From Craterostigma plantagineum (taxonomy: Eukaryota; Streptophyta; Magnoliopsida; Lamiales; Linderniaceae), in contig JAPQWV010001547.1 in NCBI GenBank assembly GCA_027422505.1, forward strand, positions 1-64,000: a DNA stretch of 64,000 bases. Reading direction: 5' to 3'. Below are positions 10,370 through 21,979 of the stretch, one piece after another; the stretch's first letter is position 1, and each line of letters starts with the position of its first letter. The notes below the pieces were generated by a model. That model saw nothing but the letters and a program-made list of their open reading frames with translations. It was not told where the DNA came from and searched no databases. The translations under genes were made by a program, and so were the position numbers.

Positions 10370-12985
10370 TGTGGCGCCCCGCCATCTACTACTATTATCT
10401 TACACTAACTTACGTGACTAAATAGAAATATAAATATTTTACATACGAAATACCGATATAATTTTTCGATTTTACATAGCAAACCATACACTGCTATTTT
10501 ACAATACAAACATTATTCGAAGGTTTTACATACAATACAACCATATTTTACAAACACAGCGTAATTAACATAGCACCCGCCACACAGGTCGCATCCATGT
10601 ACACACCACCCTCAAAAGTCACCGGAAGTTCCAGAAGGACCAGCCTCGCCTTTCACAGGTTCACGTACTGTGTTCACTGCGTCTACAACACATAATAACA
10701 TGGGATGAGCTATAAAGCTCAGTAAGTGGAAATATGCATGTATGCACGTGTCAACTAGCAAAGGCATCCGCGCCAGTGCTTTCTAATACTCACATACTCA
10801 TATCATTCTTATTTCTTCCTCATTTCTTTTTCATTTGTACCTGGGCCCATAGCTAACTTACTACTCGCACCACCATAACATGAGCTCACATCCTTCACAG
10901 ATAAAAATACGATAGTCGGCCCACTCTGGCTAGGATAAAACTAGGATTTATCTCAAGTTTTTCCATTCACCAGGTCGCCCCTCTATCTGGCCATCATCAT
11001 TTTTCATTGCGGTTGCCTTTCCTGGCACTCTGGCTTACGCCATGTGTCTCGTCCAGGTGACCCTCGTCCGCTACCTAAATAATTTAGGTACATACATTCG
11101 ACGGTTTTACCCCCGTCATGGTGCCTTTGTAGAAGTAGCTATACTATGACTCTTCATGAGTCTACATCAAATACTAATGTCTTCAAACATATTTTGTTTT
11201 CAAGACGATCACATACTGTGCATACTCATACTTCTAATCCTCACATCATTCATGTATGCACATGCTCATGTCACATAATAATGCAATAAATGTTTACTAT
11301 GCAAAAGCATATCGAAACATTTCACTTCATCAATCATCACCACATATTCACATAAAACAAATACATATAACACAAATTATGTGTTGTAGGTGAGATTCCC
11401 ACTTACTTGACGTCCGTAGAATACTAGAAACCTGCCTTGGTAATTTCCCTAAGTCCCGACCTTAGACATAAAATATTGGTGTCAGCATACTATTTTAGTT
11501 AATTGCTTAAGTATGCTAAATCTCTAAGTTAGGAACTTATTTTGGTAATTCTAGTCGGGTTTGAAATTTCTCACATGACCCGTGAAATTCCTAAATTTAT
11601 TAAGTCTGTTTCGCAAGTTCTAAGTTCTAAAAATGTTCTAATTCGCTAAGTAGAGTTTGCAAATTATTGGACCCGCGAATTGCTTGAATTCGCCAAACGT
11701 TGGACTCGTCGTCCTGGATTCGTGAAGTTCATGTGATTCCCCAACTCAATTCGCAAAGTCTAAAGCCCTTCACCTAATTCGCAAAACATATGTACTCGCC
11801 AAGTTCTACTTTGATTGCCCACTTTGATTGCCTACTTTGATTGCCCACTTTGATTGCCCACTTTGCTTGCCCACTTTGATTGCCCACTTTGATTGTCCAC
11901 TTTGATTGCCCACTTTGCTTGCCCACTTTGATTGCCCACTTTGCTTGCCCACTTTGCTTGCCCACTTTGATTGCCCACTTTGCTTGCCCACTTTGATTGC
12001 CCACTTTGCACACTCAATTTGCAAACTAATCATTTCACACTCTCATTTTGCAAACTCATTCAATTCACGAACACGCAAACACTGTTAATACCCAGAAACT
12101 TAAAACTTTCGATTAAAATCCATTTCTTTCAAGAACACAATGAACATCTTAAAAAACTTCAAAATATATTTAAACCCTTTAAATTAAAAATCTGTATAAA
12201 ACCTGAGTAAAATCTAACTTCTCATACTTAGAACATATTAAATCATAACATAAAACTTAAAGATTAAGGTAAGAAATTTATACCCCTTTCCAAGCTTAAG
12301 TTCAACCTCTACAGTTTGAGTTCTCCGTCTTCTCTCTAGATTTTTTTCTTATGATTGAATAAATGACTAATCTTACTTTTCCATTACTGCTTTAGACAAC
12401 AAAGGACAAAACCCAACGTTGATATTTACCTAATTCGATAAGCATTGTCTCCCACTTGTCTTTCCTACTTAATTATAATTAATTTATTATTATAATATTT
12501 CCCAACTTCTACACTTTACACTTCCACACTTTGCACTTCCACACTTTGCACTTCCCAACTTCAAAGGTTCAAAGTTTGCACTTTGCACTTTGCACTTTGC
12601 ACTTTGCACTTTACAACTTCACGCATCCTTATAACTCACAAAGTTTGCACTTCCCAACTTCAAAGGTTCAAAGTTTGCACTTTGCACTTTGCACTTTGCA
12701 CTTTGCACTTTACAACTTCACGCATCCTTATAACTCACAAAGTATACTTGACATACTCAAACACTTCGCAAATCTTTTAACTCGCGAAGGCTACCTCACA
12801 TATTCATACTTCGCCACTTAAAATTGGCCCGTGAAAAATCTTATTTCACAATTCACGAATCTTCGTAATTCGCCAACTTCATAAATTTCACATAAGCACA
12901 TAATATATAAAATATGCAGTCATATAATCACTTAATATGCATGCAAATTTATTGGCCGGCTTACTTACGGGACCCGGGTATTACA
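10370..12985 (-). repeat. 5' LTR of element A
   Basis: A 2,616-bp LTR nearly identical to 3095-5709. It differs by a handful of substitutions (for example GATAAAACTAGG against GACAAAACTAGG) and one 1-bp indel. It contains the same 13-bp array (11808-12008) and 99-bp pair (12545-12742). The TSD ATATC follows at 12986-12990. As the 5' LTR it should carry the element's promoter, but I could not place a TATA box with confidence. Confidence 0.95.
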
Positions 12986-12995
12986 ATATCTCGGA

Positions 12996-14156
12996 CTAAG
13001 TTTCCCTTTCTTCCCAAAACGCTTCACACCTTTCATAGGCGATATCTTTAAAAAAAACCTGTTCGCCTTCTTCAAACTCCAACGGCCTCCGTCTCTTATC
13101 AGTGTAACTTTTCTGACGAGTCTGGGCGGTTTGCATCCTCTCCCGAATCTTTTCAACAGCTTCGTTCATTTCGCGCACCATCTCGGGACCTAACAACGCC
13201 TTCTCGCCTATTTCATCCCAGTGAACTGGGGACCGACATTTGCGTCCGTACAAGGCTTCGTACGGCGCCATCCCGATTGTGGCTTGGTAGCTGTTGTTGT
13301 ATGAAAATTCAATCAACGGGAGGTATTTGCTCCAGTTCCCTCGGAAATCCAAAACGCATGCTCGCAACATATCTTCGAGCGTCTGAATTGTTCTCTCCGA
13401 TTGCCCGTCCGTCTGCGGGTGATAAGCCGTGCTGAAGGACAATTTAGTTCCCATGGCTTTCTGTAAACTCAACCAGAATTGAGACAGAAATCTCGAATCC
13501 CGATCCGAGACAACCGAAATTGGAATCCCATGGAGTCTTACAATTTCTTGTATATACAGTTCGGCGTACTTCTCCATGGAGTATGTTTGATTAATTGGCA
13601 GGAAATGAGCCGATTTCGTCAATCTGTCCACGATCACCCAGATTGCATCGTGGCCCTTCATCGTCTTCGGTAATCCTACAACGAAATCCATCGTGATGTG
13701 GTCCCACTTCCACTCAGGAATCATCAAGGGCTGCAACGTTCCCGCCGGTCTTTGATGTTCTGCCTTAATTTGCTGGCACGTCAAGCATCTTTGTACAAAA
13801 GCGGTCACGTCTTTCTTCATTCCCGGCCACCAGAAATTTCTTCGCAAGTCTCGATACATCTTTGTTGCACCGGGATGTATCGAATAGATTGTCTTATGCG
13901 CCTCCGTCATTATGCTTCGTCGGATTTCTTCATCGGGTGGCACATATAAACGACCCCGGAACCGTAAGCTTCCCTCGTCTCGAAATTCAACCTCCGATTG
14001 AATACCTTCGTCATGTTCCGCTCGGATCTTCAGATATAATTCGTCATCTTTTTGTGTCTCGAGAATTCGGTCCAACAACGTCGGCTTCAAGGTTAACGCT
14101 GCCAGTCTCGTTTCGATCTCCCCGAAATTGATCACTTCAACTTCGAGTTGGCACAA
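12996..14156 (-). pseudogene. Element B copy 1: integrase (split and frameshifted)
   Basis: The open frame holds the HHCC zinc region ([20 protein letters not shown] ... [11 protein letters not shown]) and the DDE core ([43 protein letters not shown]). Near 13045-13055, at an A/T homopolymer, the frame is lost after EGEQVFFK and ends in nonsense. The correct continuation ([14 protein letters not shown]) is in another frame and is then cut at 12985 by element A. The missing end (GPY/F motif and chromodomain) lies at 2740-3094. The catalytic residues are present, but the protein cannot be made whole. Confidence 0.9.
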
Positions 14157-15328
14157 TTCCGCATCACCGATTTACGGCTCAGAGCATCTGCGACTACGTT
14201 TGCCTTCCCTGGGTGATAGTTAATCACGCAGTCGTAATCTTTCACCAACTCGAGCCATCGCCTTTGCCTCATGTTTAACTCCTTCTGCGTGAAGAAGTAC
14301 TTTAGGCTTTTATGATCGGTAAAGATTTCGCATCGTTCCCCGTATAAATAATGTCGCCAGATTTTTAGGGCAAACACCACGGCTGCGAGTTCCAGATCAT
14401 GCGTGGGGTAGTTCTTCTCGTACGGTTTCAGTTGTCGGGAGGCATATGCGATTACCTTCCCGTTCTGCATCAACACGCACCCCAAACCATTCTTAGAGGC
14501 ATCACTGTACACCGAAAAGCCTTCGGTACCGGAGGGAATCGTAAGAATAGGAGCCGTCGTTAATCGCTTCTTCAACTCCTGGAAGCTTTGCTCACAAGCT
14601 TCCGTCCACTTGAATGGGACGTTCTTCTTCGTCAGGTTCGTGAGTGTCGAGGCAATGCTGGAAAAATCCTTGATGAACTTTCGATAGTATCCAGCAAGCC
14701 CGAGAAAGCTCCTGATTTCCGTGGAAGTGGTTGGTCGTGGCCAGTTATTTATTGCTTCTATCTTGCTGGGATCCACTGAAAGTCCGTTTCTGGAACTGAT
14801 GTGCCCCAAGAAAACCACTTGTTCCAACCAGAATTCGCACTTTTTGAACTTGGCGAATAGCTGCTTTTCTCGAAGAATTCGAAGGACCGTCCTCAGATGT
14901 TTCTCGTCTTCTCTCGTCTTTGAGTAAATAAGGATATCGTCAATAAAGACGATTACGAATTGGTCCAGAAATTCTTTGAAGACCCGATTCATCAAATCCA
15001 TAAAGGCTGCCGGAGCATTCGTTAGCCCGAAAGGCATGACCAAGAATTCATAATGGCCATACCTCGTGTTGAACGCCGTTTTAGGGATATCAGCCTCACG
15101 AATCTTTAACTGATGATAGCCAGAACGCAAATCAATCTTTGAGAATACCGTAGCCCCTTTTATCTGATCGAATAAATCATCGATCCTCGGTAATGGGTAT
15201 TTGTTCTTTATCGCATAATCGATACAAAGTCGCATTGATCCGTCTTTCTTCCGCACGAACAATACTGGGGCTCCCTCCCCATGGTGAGAAGCTAGGTTGA
15301 ATGAAGCCCTTCTGTAATAGTTCATCAA
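14132..15328 (-). pseudogene. Element B copy 1: reverse transcriptase and RNase H
   Basis: A 398-residue frame. The native part starts at [22 protein letters not shown] motifs are present, including [40 protein letters not shown] and the catalytic FIDDILIYS. RNase H follows ([16 protein letters not shown] ... [20 protein letters not shown]) and then ADALSRKSV. Two inherited defects matter. The seven residues RELNK-x-T that normally follow CIDY are deleted, so it reads [13 protein letters not shown]. The frame is also shifted relative to gag-protease at the run near 15273-15285. At the 3' side another shift separates it from integrase near 14150. All three defects are also found in copies 2 and 3. 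Confidence 0.9.
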
Positions 15329-17156
15329 GTTGCTCCTTAAGCTCTCGTAATTCGTTCGGTGCTAGTCGATACGGAGCTTTAGAGATCGGGGCAGCTCCAG
15401 GCATGAGATTGATAGAGAATTCTATTTCCCGATCCGGGGCTAGTCCCGGAAGGTCATCGGGGAATACGTCGGGATATTCATTTACGATAGGGATATCTTC
15501 AAGCTTCGGCTGAGATGATTCTTCGGCTTTCACCGCAAAAACGAAGAAAGCTTCGCAGCCCGAATTTACGAGTCGCTGAGCCTTCAGAGCAGATATCCGA
15601 GGAATTGGATTACCATTTGCATTTCTCGAAAATTCAAATTCCTCTTCGTCGGGCAAGCAGAATTTGACTACTTTCTTCGAGCAGTCGATCATAGCTCCAT
15701 ATCTGGAAAGCCAATCCATCCCGAAAATGACATCGTAATCATTCATCGGGATTACGATCAGATCTACATACAAATCTCTTCCCTCAATTCTAACAGGACA
15801 ATCTTCTACAACTAGATTAGTCCGTGTCGGATCTCCGTGAGGTAGAGACACCACGAAATTGCACATAGAACGAGTGGGATGAATTCCCGCTCTAGCCACG
15901 AAATTAACCGACACAAATGAGTGTGTGGCCCCAGAGTCAAATAAAATTGTTGATGGTATATGAAAGATATTCAGTATACCCGTGACCACATTCGGATTGG
16001 CCTCCGCCTCCTCGTTCGTCAATGTGAAGACACGAGCTGGCACCGGCGGTAAGGCCTCCACCTCCTCGTTCGTAAGTGTGAAAACACGAGCTGGCACCGG
16101 TGGTGGTCGGACTGAATTCTGTGGCTGGTTTTGTGGCGGGTGCGGGAGCAGCTGCTGAGTTCGGGGACAATCTCGAGCGTAATGTCCGGGCTGCCCGCAC
16201 TGGTAGCAATGCACCGGTCGTTGTCCGAAACAGACTCCGACATGATTCCTTCCACACTGTGGGCATCGTGGTGCTGGATTTGGTGGCCTCGTATTCGCTC
16301 CCTGGTTGAACGTCGGACGCCAGTTCTGTTGGTTGGGTCGGTTGCCCCTGTTGTTTGGACCGCTTCCAAAGAATGGCCGTTTGGAACTCCCGTCTCCTTG
16401 TGAAGCTTCCCTCTTCCGACTAGACTCCTGGGCCTTCCTCACAACTCCCTCCGCCTGCTCCGCAATCAATGCCCGTTCCGTCGCATGTCGAAACTCTAAC
16501 TGGCGCACTCCCGCCACGCTTAGATCCCGATAAAACTCGGGTTTCAGCCCCCGAAGAAAACGCATCACCTTCAGAGCATTGGTGGCTACGAGGTGAGGTG
16601 CAAAGCGAGATAACTCCTCGAATTTGCGGATGTATTCGGGCACCGACATGCTCCCCTGCTTCAGGTTCATGAACTCATACATTCTCTGCTCCTGGTCGTG
16701 AGCAGAGAAGTACTTGTCGTAGAAGAGCTCCCTGAAGCGTTCCCAAGTCATAGTGCCTGGGTCCTCCAACACCTTGACGGTGTTCCACCAGAATCGCGCA
16801 TTTCCCCGAAGTAGGGAAATGGCACACAACGTCTTCTCCTCGTTTGGTACACGACTGTATATGAAGAGGTCTTCAATAGTGCCGATCCAGTCCTCGGCTT
16901 CCGCGGGGTTAGCGGCCTCGGAAAAGGTAGGAGGATTAAGTTTGCGGAACCGTTCCCCGATAATCTCCACACGGTCGGGCTGTGGAGATGGACGGTGCTC
17001 AGATGAGCTCCGGTGGTTGATCAGATCATGTATTTGATTCGATTGTTGCTGAATAAGTTCAGTCAATCGATGGATGGTAGAGCGGTCATCCTCTGGTGAA
17101 GATTCAGACCCCGCCCTACGACTCGACTCGCCCACTTCTCTACGTGTTCTCACCAT
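15177..17156 (-). pseudogene. Element B copy 1: gag, protease and start of RT
   Basis: I start it at MVRTRREVGESS (17156); an upstream in-frame Met at 17195 lies in leader sequence and is absent from the related elements. The gag capsid has AEDWIGTIEDLFIYSRVPNE and MNLKQGSMSVPEYIRKFEEL. It is followed by CPQCGRNHVGVC and the CCHC knuckle CYQCGQPGHYARDC (~315-330), then protease [10 protein letters not shown] (~405), then the RT N-terminus. A 54-bp (18-residue) tandem duplication, PPVPARVFTLTNEE, lies between knuckle and protease (about 16025-16100). After FSPWG one extra base moves the frame, so the last ~30 residues are nonsense. Confidence 0.9.
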
Positions 17157-17294
17157 TTTCAACCTACTTCTACAATAAATAGACACAAAAATCAATCAAA
17201 TCAAATCACATAAAACGTAAAACTTACAGGCGCGGCTGGTTCTCCCAGCTTTTGAGCGCAGTACATGGACAGTCTACAGAACCTATAACCTAAC

Positions 17295-17306
17295 GCTCTG
17301 ATACCA
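17295..17306 (-). promoter_or_regulatory. Primer binding site of element B copy 1 (tRNA-iMet)
   Basis: TGGTATCAGAGC on the coding strand, two bases from the LTR edge at 17309. Confidence 0.9.
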
Positions 17307-17308
17307 TC

Positions 17309-19440
17309 TGTAACGACCCGACTTCCTAGATACGTATTTTGGCGGATTTTCGCAGCGTAAGCAGCGGATAGCCCATTTAATTAAAACTTTTAAAACATAA
17401 TAGTATAAATACGTTCAATGTCTAAATCCATAAGTCCAAACACAAACACATTTTTATTTATTGACTCGAAGCCCAAGAAGTACACGCCCAAATTTAAAAA
17501 CACAAAACATAAACTCGTTCCACAGGTCGCGTCCCATGTACTGCGCCGCCCTCAAAAGTCCGTGGAGTCACCGCCATCAGCCGCCTTACCTACACACGTA
17601 AACCCTGAGCTTTTGCCCAGTAGATGAAAATATGCATGAATGCAAATGCTCTCACATCCCAAACCCGGCACCTCACAAATGCACACTCGACATCTCATAC
17701 GCTAGTTCCTATTTCAACTCTCAACTCATAAATGGGGCCCTAGGCTAGACTCGGAATCCACGCATAAAATGTCATATAATGTCATGATAGTACGGCCCCA
17801 TCTCGGTCTCAACCGTAACTATAACCATGACAAGTGGTAACGGCCCCATCTAGGTCTCAACCGCACCTTATTGACAAGCGGCCCCATCTCGGTCTCAACC
17901 GCAAGCGCTTCAGCGAATCGTATCCTGACAACTAACATCGATCACTTTGCCCCACTCATCTACACTACCGTGACCCCACACGATTATAACTCCTCTCGTA
18001 CCACGTTTATGCAAATGACATGCAAATAAAATTCAACATATCACCACGCAACATATAAAATGTAATGTATCGGCCCGAGGTATTAGCTCGGCCCGATCTC
18101 GAAAATCCTCATACACCAAATAATTCGGGCCCGAAGCCCGCGTTCCGATTTTTATCGGCCCGAAATCTTAACCACCAAAAGTCTCCCCGGAATTTCACTA
18201 AGAGTTACCAAAATTTAATCATTTTCACTTTAAGACCCTAATTTCACAATTGGTCCATATTTTAATATATTTTCAAATTCTAACGTCCAATCTCAAAATA
18301 TCACTTAAGTTCCCAATTTAAAAATATATTTCTGAATTTTACATTTCAAAACCCCAAAATTTCATAATTTACTTTTTAGGACCCGAAAGTTTTCCTAAGC
18401 TTCAGATCTACCCGAATCTTTAAAAATTTCAAATCTGCCCCAAAATCTTTATATTTCTTTAAAAATCTACCTTGTTCGGAACTTTACAACACAGACTCCC
18501 TGAATTTTGTAAAATTTCGATTAAGTCCTAAAATTTTAAAAATAACTATTTTATACGGCTGTTTTGCGACAGTTTGGGATTCTCAATGATCACAAAGTAA
18601 ACGATGTCCGATGGACTTGAAATTTTAACCACAGATAAAGAACTTACATAACATGATTCTGTGCAAAGGGATTTCTAGTCCGAGGTCTAGATTGTGAGAA
18701 ATGAATTTTTGAACCTCTTGGCCGAAATGGATAAATAAAACCCTAGAAAACACTAATCCTCTCCAAGTTTTGTTCTATCCTCTTAACCACAATTCCTCTA
18801 ACTCTATTCTTATGTTTCATAAACCTAAACTTCATAAAGATTAAGGTATTAAGCTGGCCGAATTTTAGCATGTAAGCATCATCACGAAAATCATACAAGA
18901 AATTCACGTTTAGCACATAAACACGTATAAATTCGAAAGAGATCATGCAATCACGTAAAATTCACGGATTTAAAACTTGTTTACGTGCGTAGGTGATCTT
19001 CACCTACCTTAATCCGTAGAGAGCTACGTAACGGGTTGTGTCGTATGATCCCGACCCGAGAGCTTCGATCCCGAGCTTCCGGAGATTTTTCTCCTCCTCC
19101 TCCTTCTCCTTTCTTTCTTTCTTCTTCTTTTTTTTCGCTTCTTCTTTCTCCCTTTCTCCCTCTATCTCTCGGCCTCTCCCTTCTTTCTTTCCTTTCACCT
19201 TATTTATTTATTTTGCCCTCCATGTGTATTAGTTGTTGAATGGTACTTGTTTGTTTCAAAGATACCCTACCCTCACATGCATGGAGGAGGAATATTGAGG
19301 ATGCCATGTGGGTTCCTTGTCATCATGAAGGAAACTTCCCACCTACCTTCAATTATTTTCGTCCTCCCCATCTTTTTCTATTTTTTTTTATTTTTTATTT
19401 TTATATTTGAGCTTTAGTTTCTCATTTTTCGGCCCCTTTT
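17309..19440 (-). repeat. 5' LTR of element B copy 1, truncated at the U3 end
   Basis: It begins TGTAACGACCCGAC on the plus strand, next to the primer site. It runs 2.13 kb and then stops about 128 bp before the expected ...GGGTATTACA end. The missing terminus is found nearby in inverted orientation (19499-19617). Internal features are three 23-bp repeats (CGGCCCCATCTCGGTCTCAACCG at 17793, 17841 and 17879) and a CT-rich tract at 19091-19160. Confidence 0.9.
19086..19195. repeat. Polypurine/polypyrimidine tract in LTR B
   Basis: A nearly pure C/T run (TCTCCTCCTCCTCCTTCTCC then TTTC units) on the plus strand. Copies are at 2222-2335, 30058-30170, 39669-39785 and 63836-63880. Such mirror-like tracts can adopt triplex structure. 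Short hydrophobic or lysine/glutamate-rich open frames on either strand are by-products. Confidence 0.85.
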
Positions 19441-19498
19441 AAAACAAGGCAAAACGGACAAGTTACCATGCTGACAGGAAAACGCCACTGCCATGACA
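19441..19498. other. 58-bp filler between LTR B and the inverted LTR end
   Basis: The segment AAAACAAGGCAAAACGGACA ... GCCACTGCCATGACA matches nothing else I can recognise in the window except its duplicate at about 40030-40087. It lies at an inversion breakpoint. Confidence 0.6.
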
Positions 19499-19617
19499 TG
19501 TAATACCCGTAAAAAAATTTATTACGGGATTTTTCAATAATGTTCGAAATAACAAAAATTATTTTCAAACAAGATCCAATTTTCTCTTGAATTGGGCCAA
19601 GAATTTACAATTCGGGC
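19499..19617 (+). repeat. Inverted U3 terminus of LTR B
   Basis: TGTAATACCCGTAAAAAAAT ... is the reverse complement of the LTR end at about 2590-2705. This is precisely the part that the adjacent 5' LTR lacks. It is either a local inversion of the LTR end or the first 119 bp of another B-family LTR in plus orientation. The duplicate is at 40088-40199. Confidence 0.85.
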
Positions 19618-19935
19618 TCCTTTTCGCTCGGTAGACATCCTAAGGTCCTACAATATGCAAAGAGGTTAGAGCATATAAATGCATGAAACAATGAACAATA
19701 CTCTATTATAACCCAAATAACTAGTACAATAAACGTATTAGTAGACGTTTATCAAGTTGTATGCTCCTTCAACTACGAGACCATTTATTTGCCCCCAAAA
19801 TTGTTGCAGATATACCATCGGAACTGCTGCCGTCACAGTGAGTGCGTGCCAGATGGGATGTTTTTGAGGTATGGAAACAATTGTCTCGTCCGGACATAGA
19901 AATGACTTCTGATCCAGCTGAAAGTAGTGTCCTGT
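19618..19935 (-). other. Unclassified 318 bp with a short minus-strand frame
   Basis: The minus strand holds a 70-residue open frame (19738-19950) reading, in part, CPDETIVSIPQKHPIWHALT and VPMVYLQQFWGQING. The V(P)xxYLQQFW phrase resembles fragments I have seen in plant transposon-related hypothetical proteins, but I cannot assign a family. Its upstream end overlaps the start of the D LTR, so it is at best a fragment. The second copy is at 40200-40517. Confidence 0.35.
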
Positions 19936-20900
19936 TGTAACGACCCTCACTTTTGATGTAAAATGTTAGCAGATTCTCGCAACGAAAACTGCGGAAGACC
20001 CACTTAATAAAAAAATTCCTCGTGAAATATAATATACTACAGCGGAATCTTACATGCGCACACGGTTGATACACGTCATATTTTACATTCACACTCAATT
20101 CGAGTGTATTGACACACAAAACACACTAAAACCGCTCCACAGGTCACATCACGCACCGCCTTGCCCTCAAAAGACCATGGAGCACCGCCACTGCCTCGTT
20201 AGTTTTGACAGGTTTCCACATCATGCTCGTCAATACCTACAACACGTAGACTGAGCTCCTTGCCCAGTAGATGAAATAATGCATGATGTAATCGTGCACT
20301 CAATCATAAACCCGGTATCTCACATGTAATGCACGCTCTTTCTTTTCTCATGCTAATCTCCCATTTCACAAATTAGGGCCCTAGGTTAGACTTGACACCT
20401 CGCATGCCAGTCACAATAACGGTAGCCTACTCTGGAAGTTCACGCCAGGTTGCTTCTTCCGTATAATATATAAAACGGTCGCACCTCGGGAAGCTCTCGC
20501 CCGGGTAGACAAAGCGTTCGCATCTGTCGAGCTGACAGAACGCTCACACCTATCAGCCGTCAGGTGCCATATTGAGTACTAGCCTCGACTCTTCAACGAG
20601 TCACCAATCACAGAACCATCATCTACTCTACTAATAAGCGTTACCGTCTCCAATACGGTACACACGATATCAGTTCATCACCGACCCACACGGTCTGAAC
20701 TTCCCTCGTACTAGTCTGAAGTGAACATGACAAATAAATGCATGATATATGTAGTTTATTTAAATCGCATAAAAATATTCACATATTTCATGTAAAACAC
20801 GAAAGCATGAAAACACATAAAAGAACATATTGTTTACGTATCGTAGGTGAATATTTCACCTACCTGTAGTCCTGATTTTCGTCAGCGATAAATCATTAAT
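19936..20900 (-). repeat. Diverged gypsy LTR D (partial)
   Basis: It begins TGTAACGACCCTCAC, aligning by eye with the B LTR start: both then have a GCAGATTCTCGCAACG/GCGGATTTTCGCAGCG phrase, a GCGGA-AGACCC/AGCCC phrase, CCACAGGTC, TGCCCTCAAAAG and CCCAGTAGATGAAA-ATGCATG. No primer site lies to its left, so it is a solo or fragmentary LTR from a relative of B. The right boundary is not clear. A CGTAGGTGAATATTTCACCTAC hairpin-like phrase lies near 20843. Confidence 0.65.
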
Positions 20901-21979
20901 ACCTTGAACCTCTGAGAACACAAAATGATAGTTACATCAGTACAAAACTCACTCTCGGACGACTATAATAAATGACTTTAATTTTCGAAAATATTTACAC
21001 CCAACGAAAACCTCGCACGACCAAAACGCTCAAACGCCTAAATACCGAAACTTTATACTGTATATACTAACCACTTGAATCACAAAAACCCTCATATGAT
21101 CAAACTAAATTAAACTTATGTTAACCCAAACCCAAAAAAAAACTCCTTAGTGCCAAAAATTTTAAGATTACTTCTGAAAGGTTGAAAAGACTTAAATACT
21201 TAATATAATCTTAAACCCCAAAATACACAACATGGAAAACTCCCTTGTGCCAAAAATAATTTCTTAAGAGGTTTAGAACCCTAGTTTATCGAAAACTTCC
21301 AAACTTAAACATTTACCTACAAATCAATCAAATCCACAAAACTATGCCACATCCTAACCTTCAAATAATTCAACAGTTATTCTATATCGAAACCTTCATA
21401 TTAGAAATATTATTATATAGCCCCACAAAGAATGCTATGATGTCACTTTCTATGCACTAACCACTACAAAAACATTCCCATATTTAATAACTAGACTTAT
21501 ACCATAATAGTTATTTCAAGAGTAAGTTTTTACCATCTAATCCAACAATCACGTAAGGTTCACAAGAGTAATTCTAATTATATATAAGTCACATAACTTA
21601 TTTAGGTACAAATATATAAACACAGACTATTCCTCAAATAGCACATGTGACTTATCGAACACTTTAGAATACCTTACGTCTTAAACCACCGAAAACCTTT
21701 CTATACTTAAGATAAATCGATACCTAAATAGAAGTACACTACCCAACTTTATATATTTCAACTATTTATGAAATACCTGAAAACTACTCTCAATAATTCC
21801 AACATACACACGAAAACATCACATAAGTTCGCCTCATTAAAACGTATTGACCTCACGTAATCTCGATCGAAAATAGGTTATGAATACTCTAATAATTATG
21901 TACCCATAAACCACATAAATCTCATATATCATGTAAAACATATCAAATACACATGAGCACAAACATTTTTACGTGTTGT
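20901..21979. other. AT-rich sequence without recognisable genes
   Basis: About 1.1 kb of AT-rich DNA with no open frame of note. The final phrase TTTTTACGTGTTGTAG (about 21966-21979) matches a conserved LTR phrase of the gypsy families here (compare 4101-4113). It probably contains the rest of LTR D or a second LTR fragment, abutting the copia remnant. Confidence 0.5.

Larger units (their letters stand above)
3095..12985 (-). mobile_element. Complete Ty3/gypsy chromovirus (Tekay/Del type), element A
   Basis: This 9,891-bp element has all boundary signals. The LTRs are 3095-5709 and 10370-12985, each starting TGTGGCGCCCCG and ending GGGTATTACA on the plus strand. A perfect 5-bp TSD, ATATC, lies at 3090-3094 and 12986-12990. 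A tRNA-Met primer site sits beside the right LTR and a polypurine tract beside the left one. Gag-PR-RT-RH-INT-chromodomain is read right to left. The LTRs differ at only about seven sites by eye (about 0.3%), so the insertion is recent. It landed inside the integrase gene of element B. A single frameshift in RNase H is the only obvious defect. Confidence 0.96.

Noticed and set aside
13479..14131. Plus-strand open frames opposite B integrase and RT (also in copies 2 and 3)
   Set aside because: Shadows of pol on the opposite strand, with no protein family resemblance.
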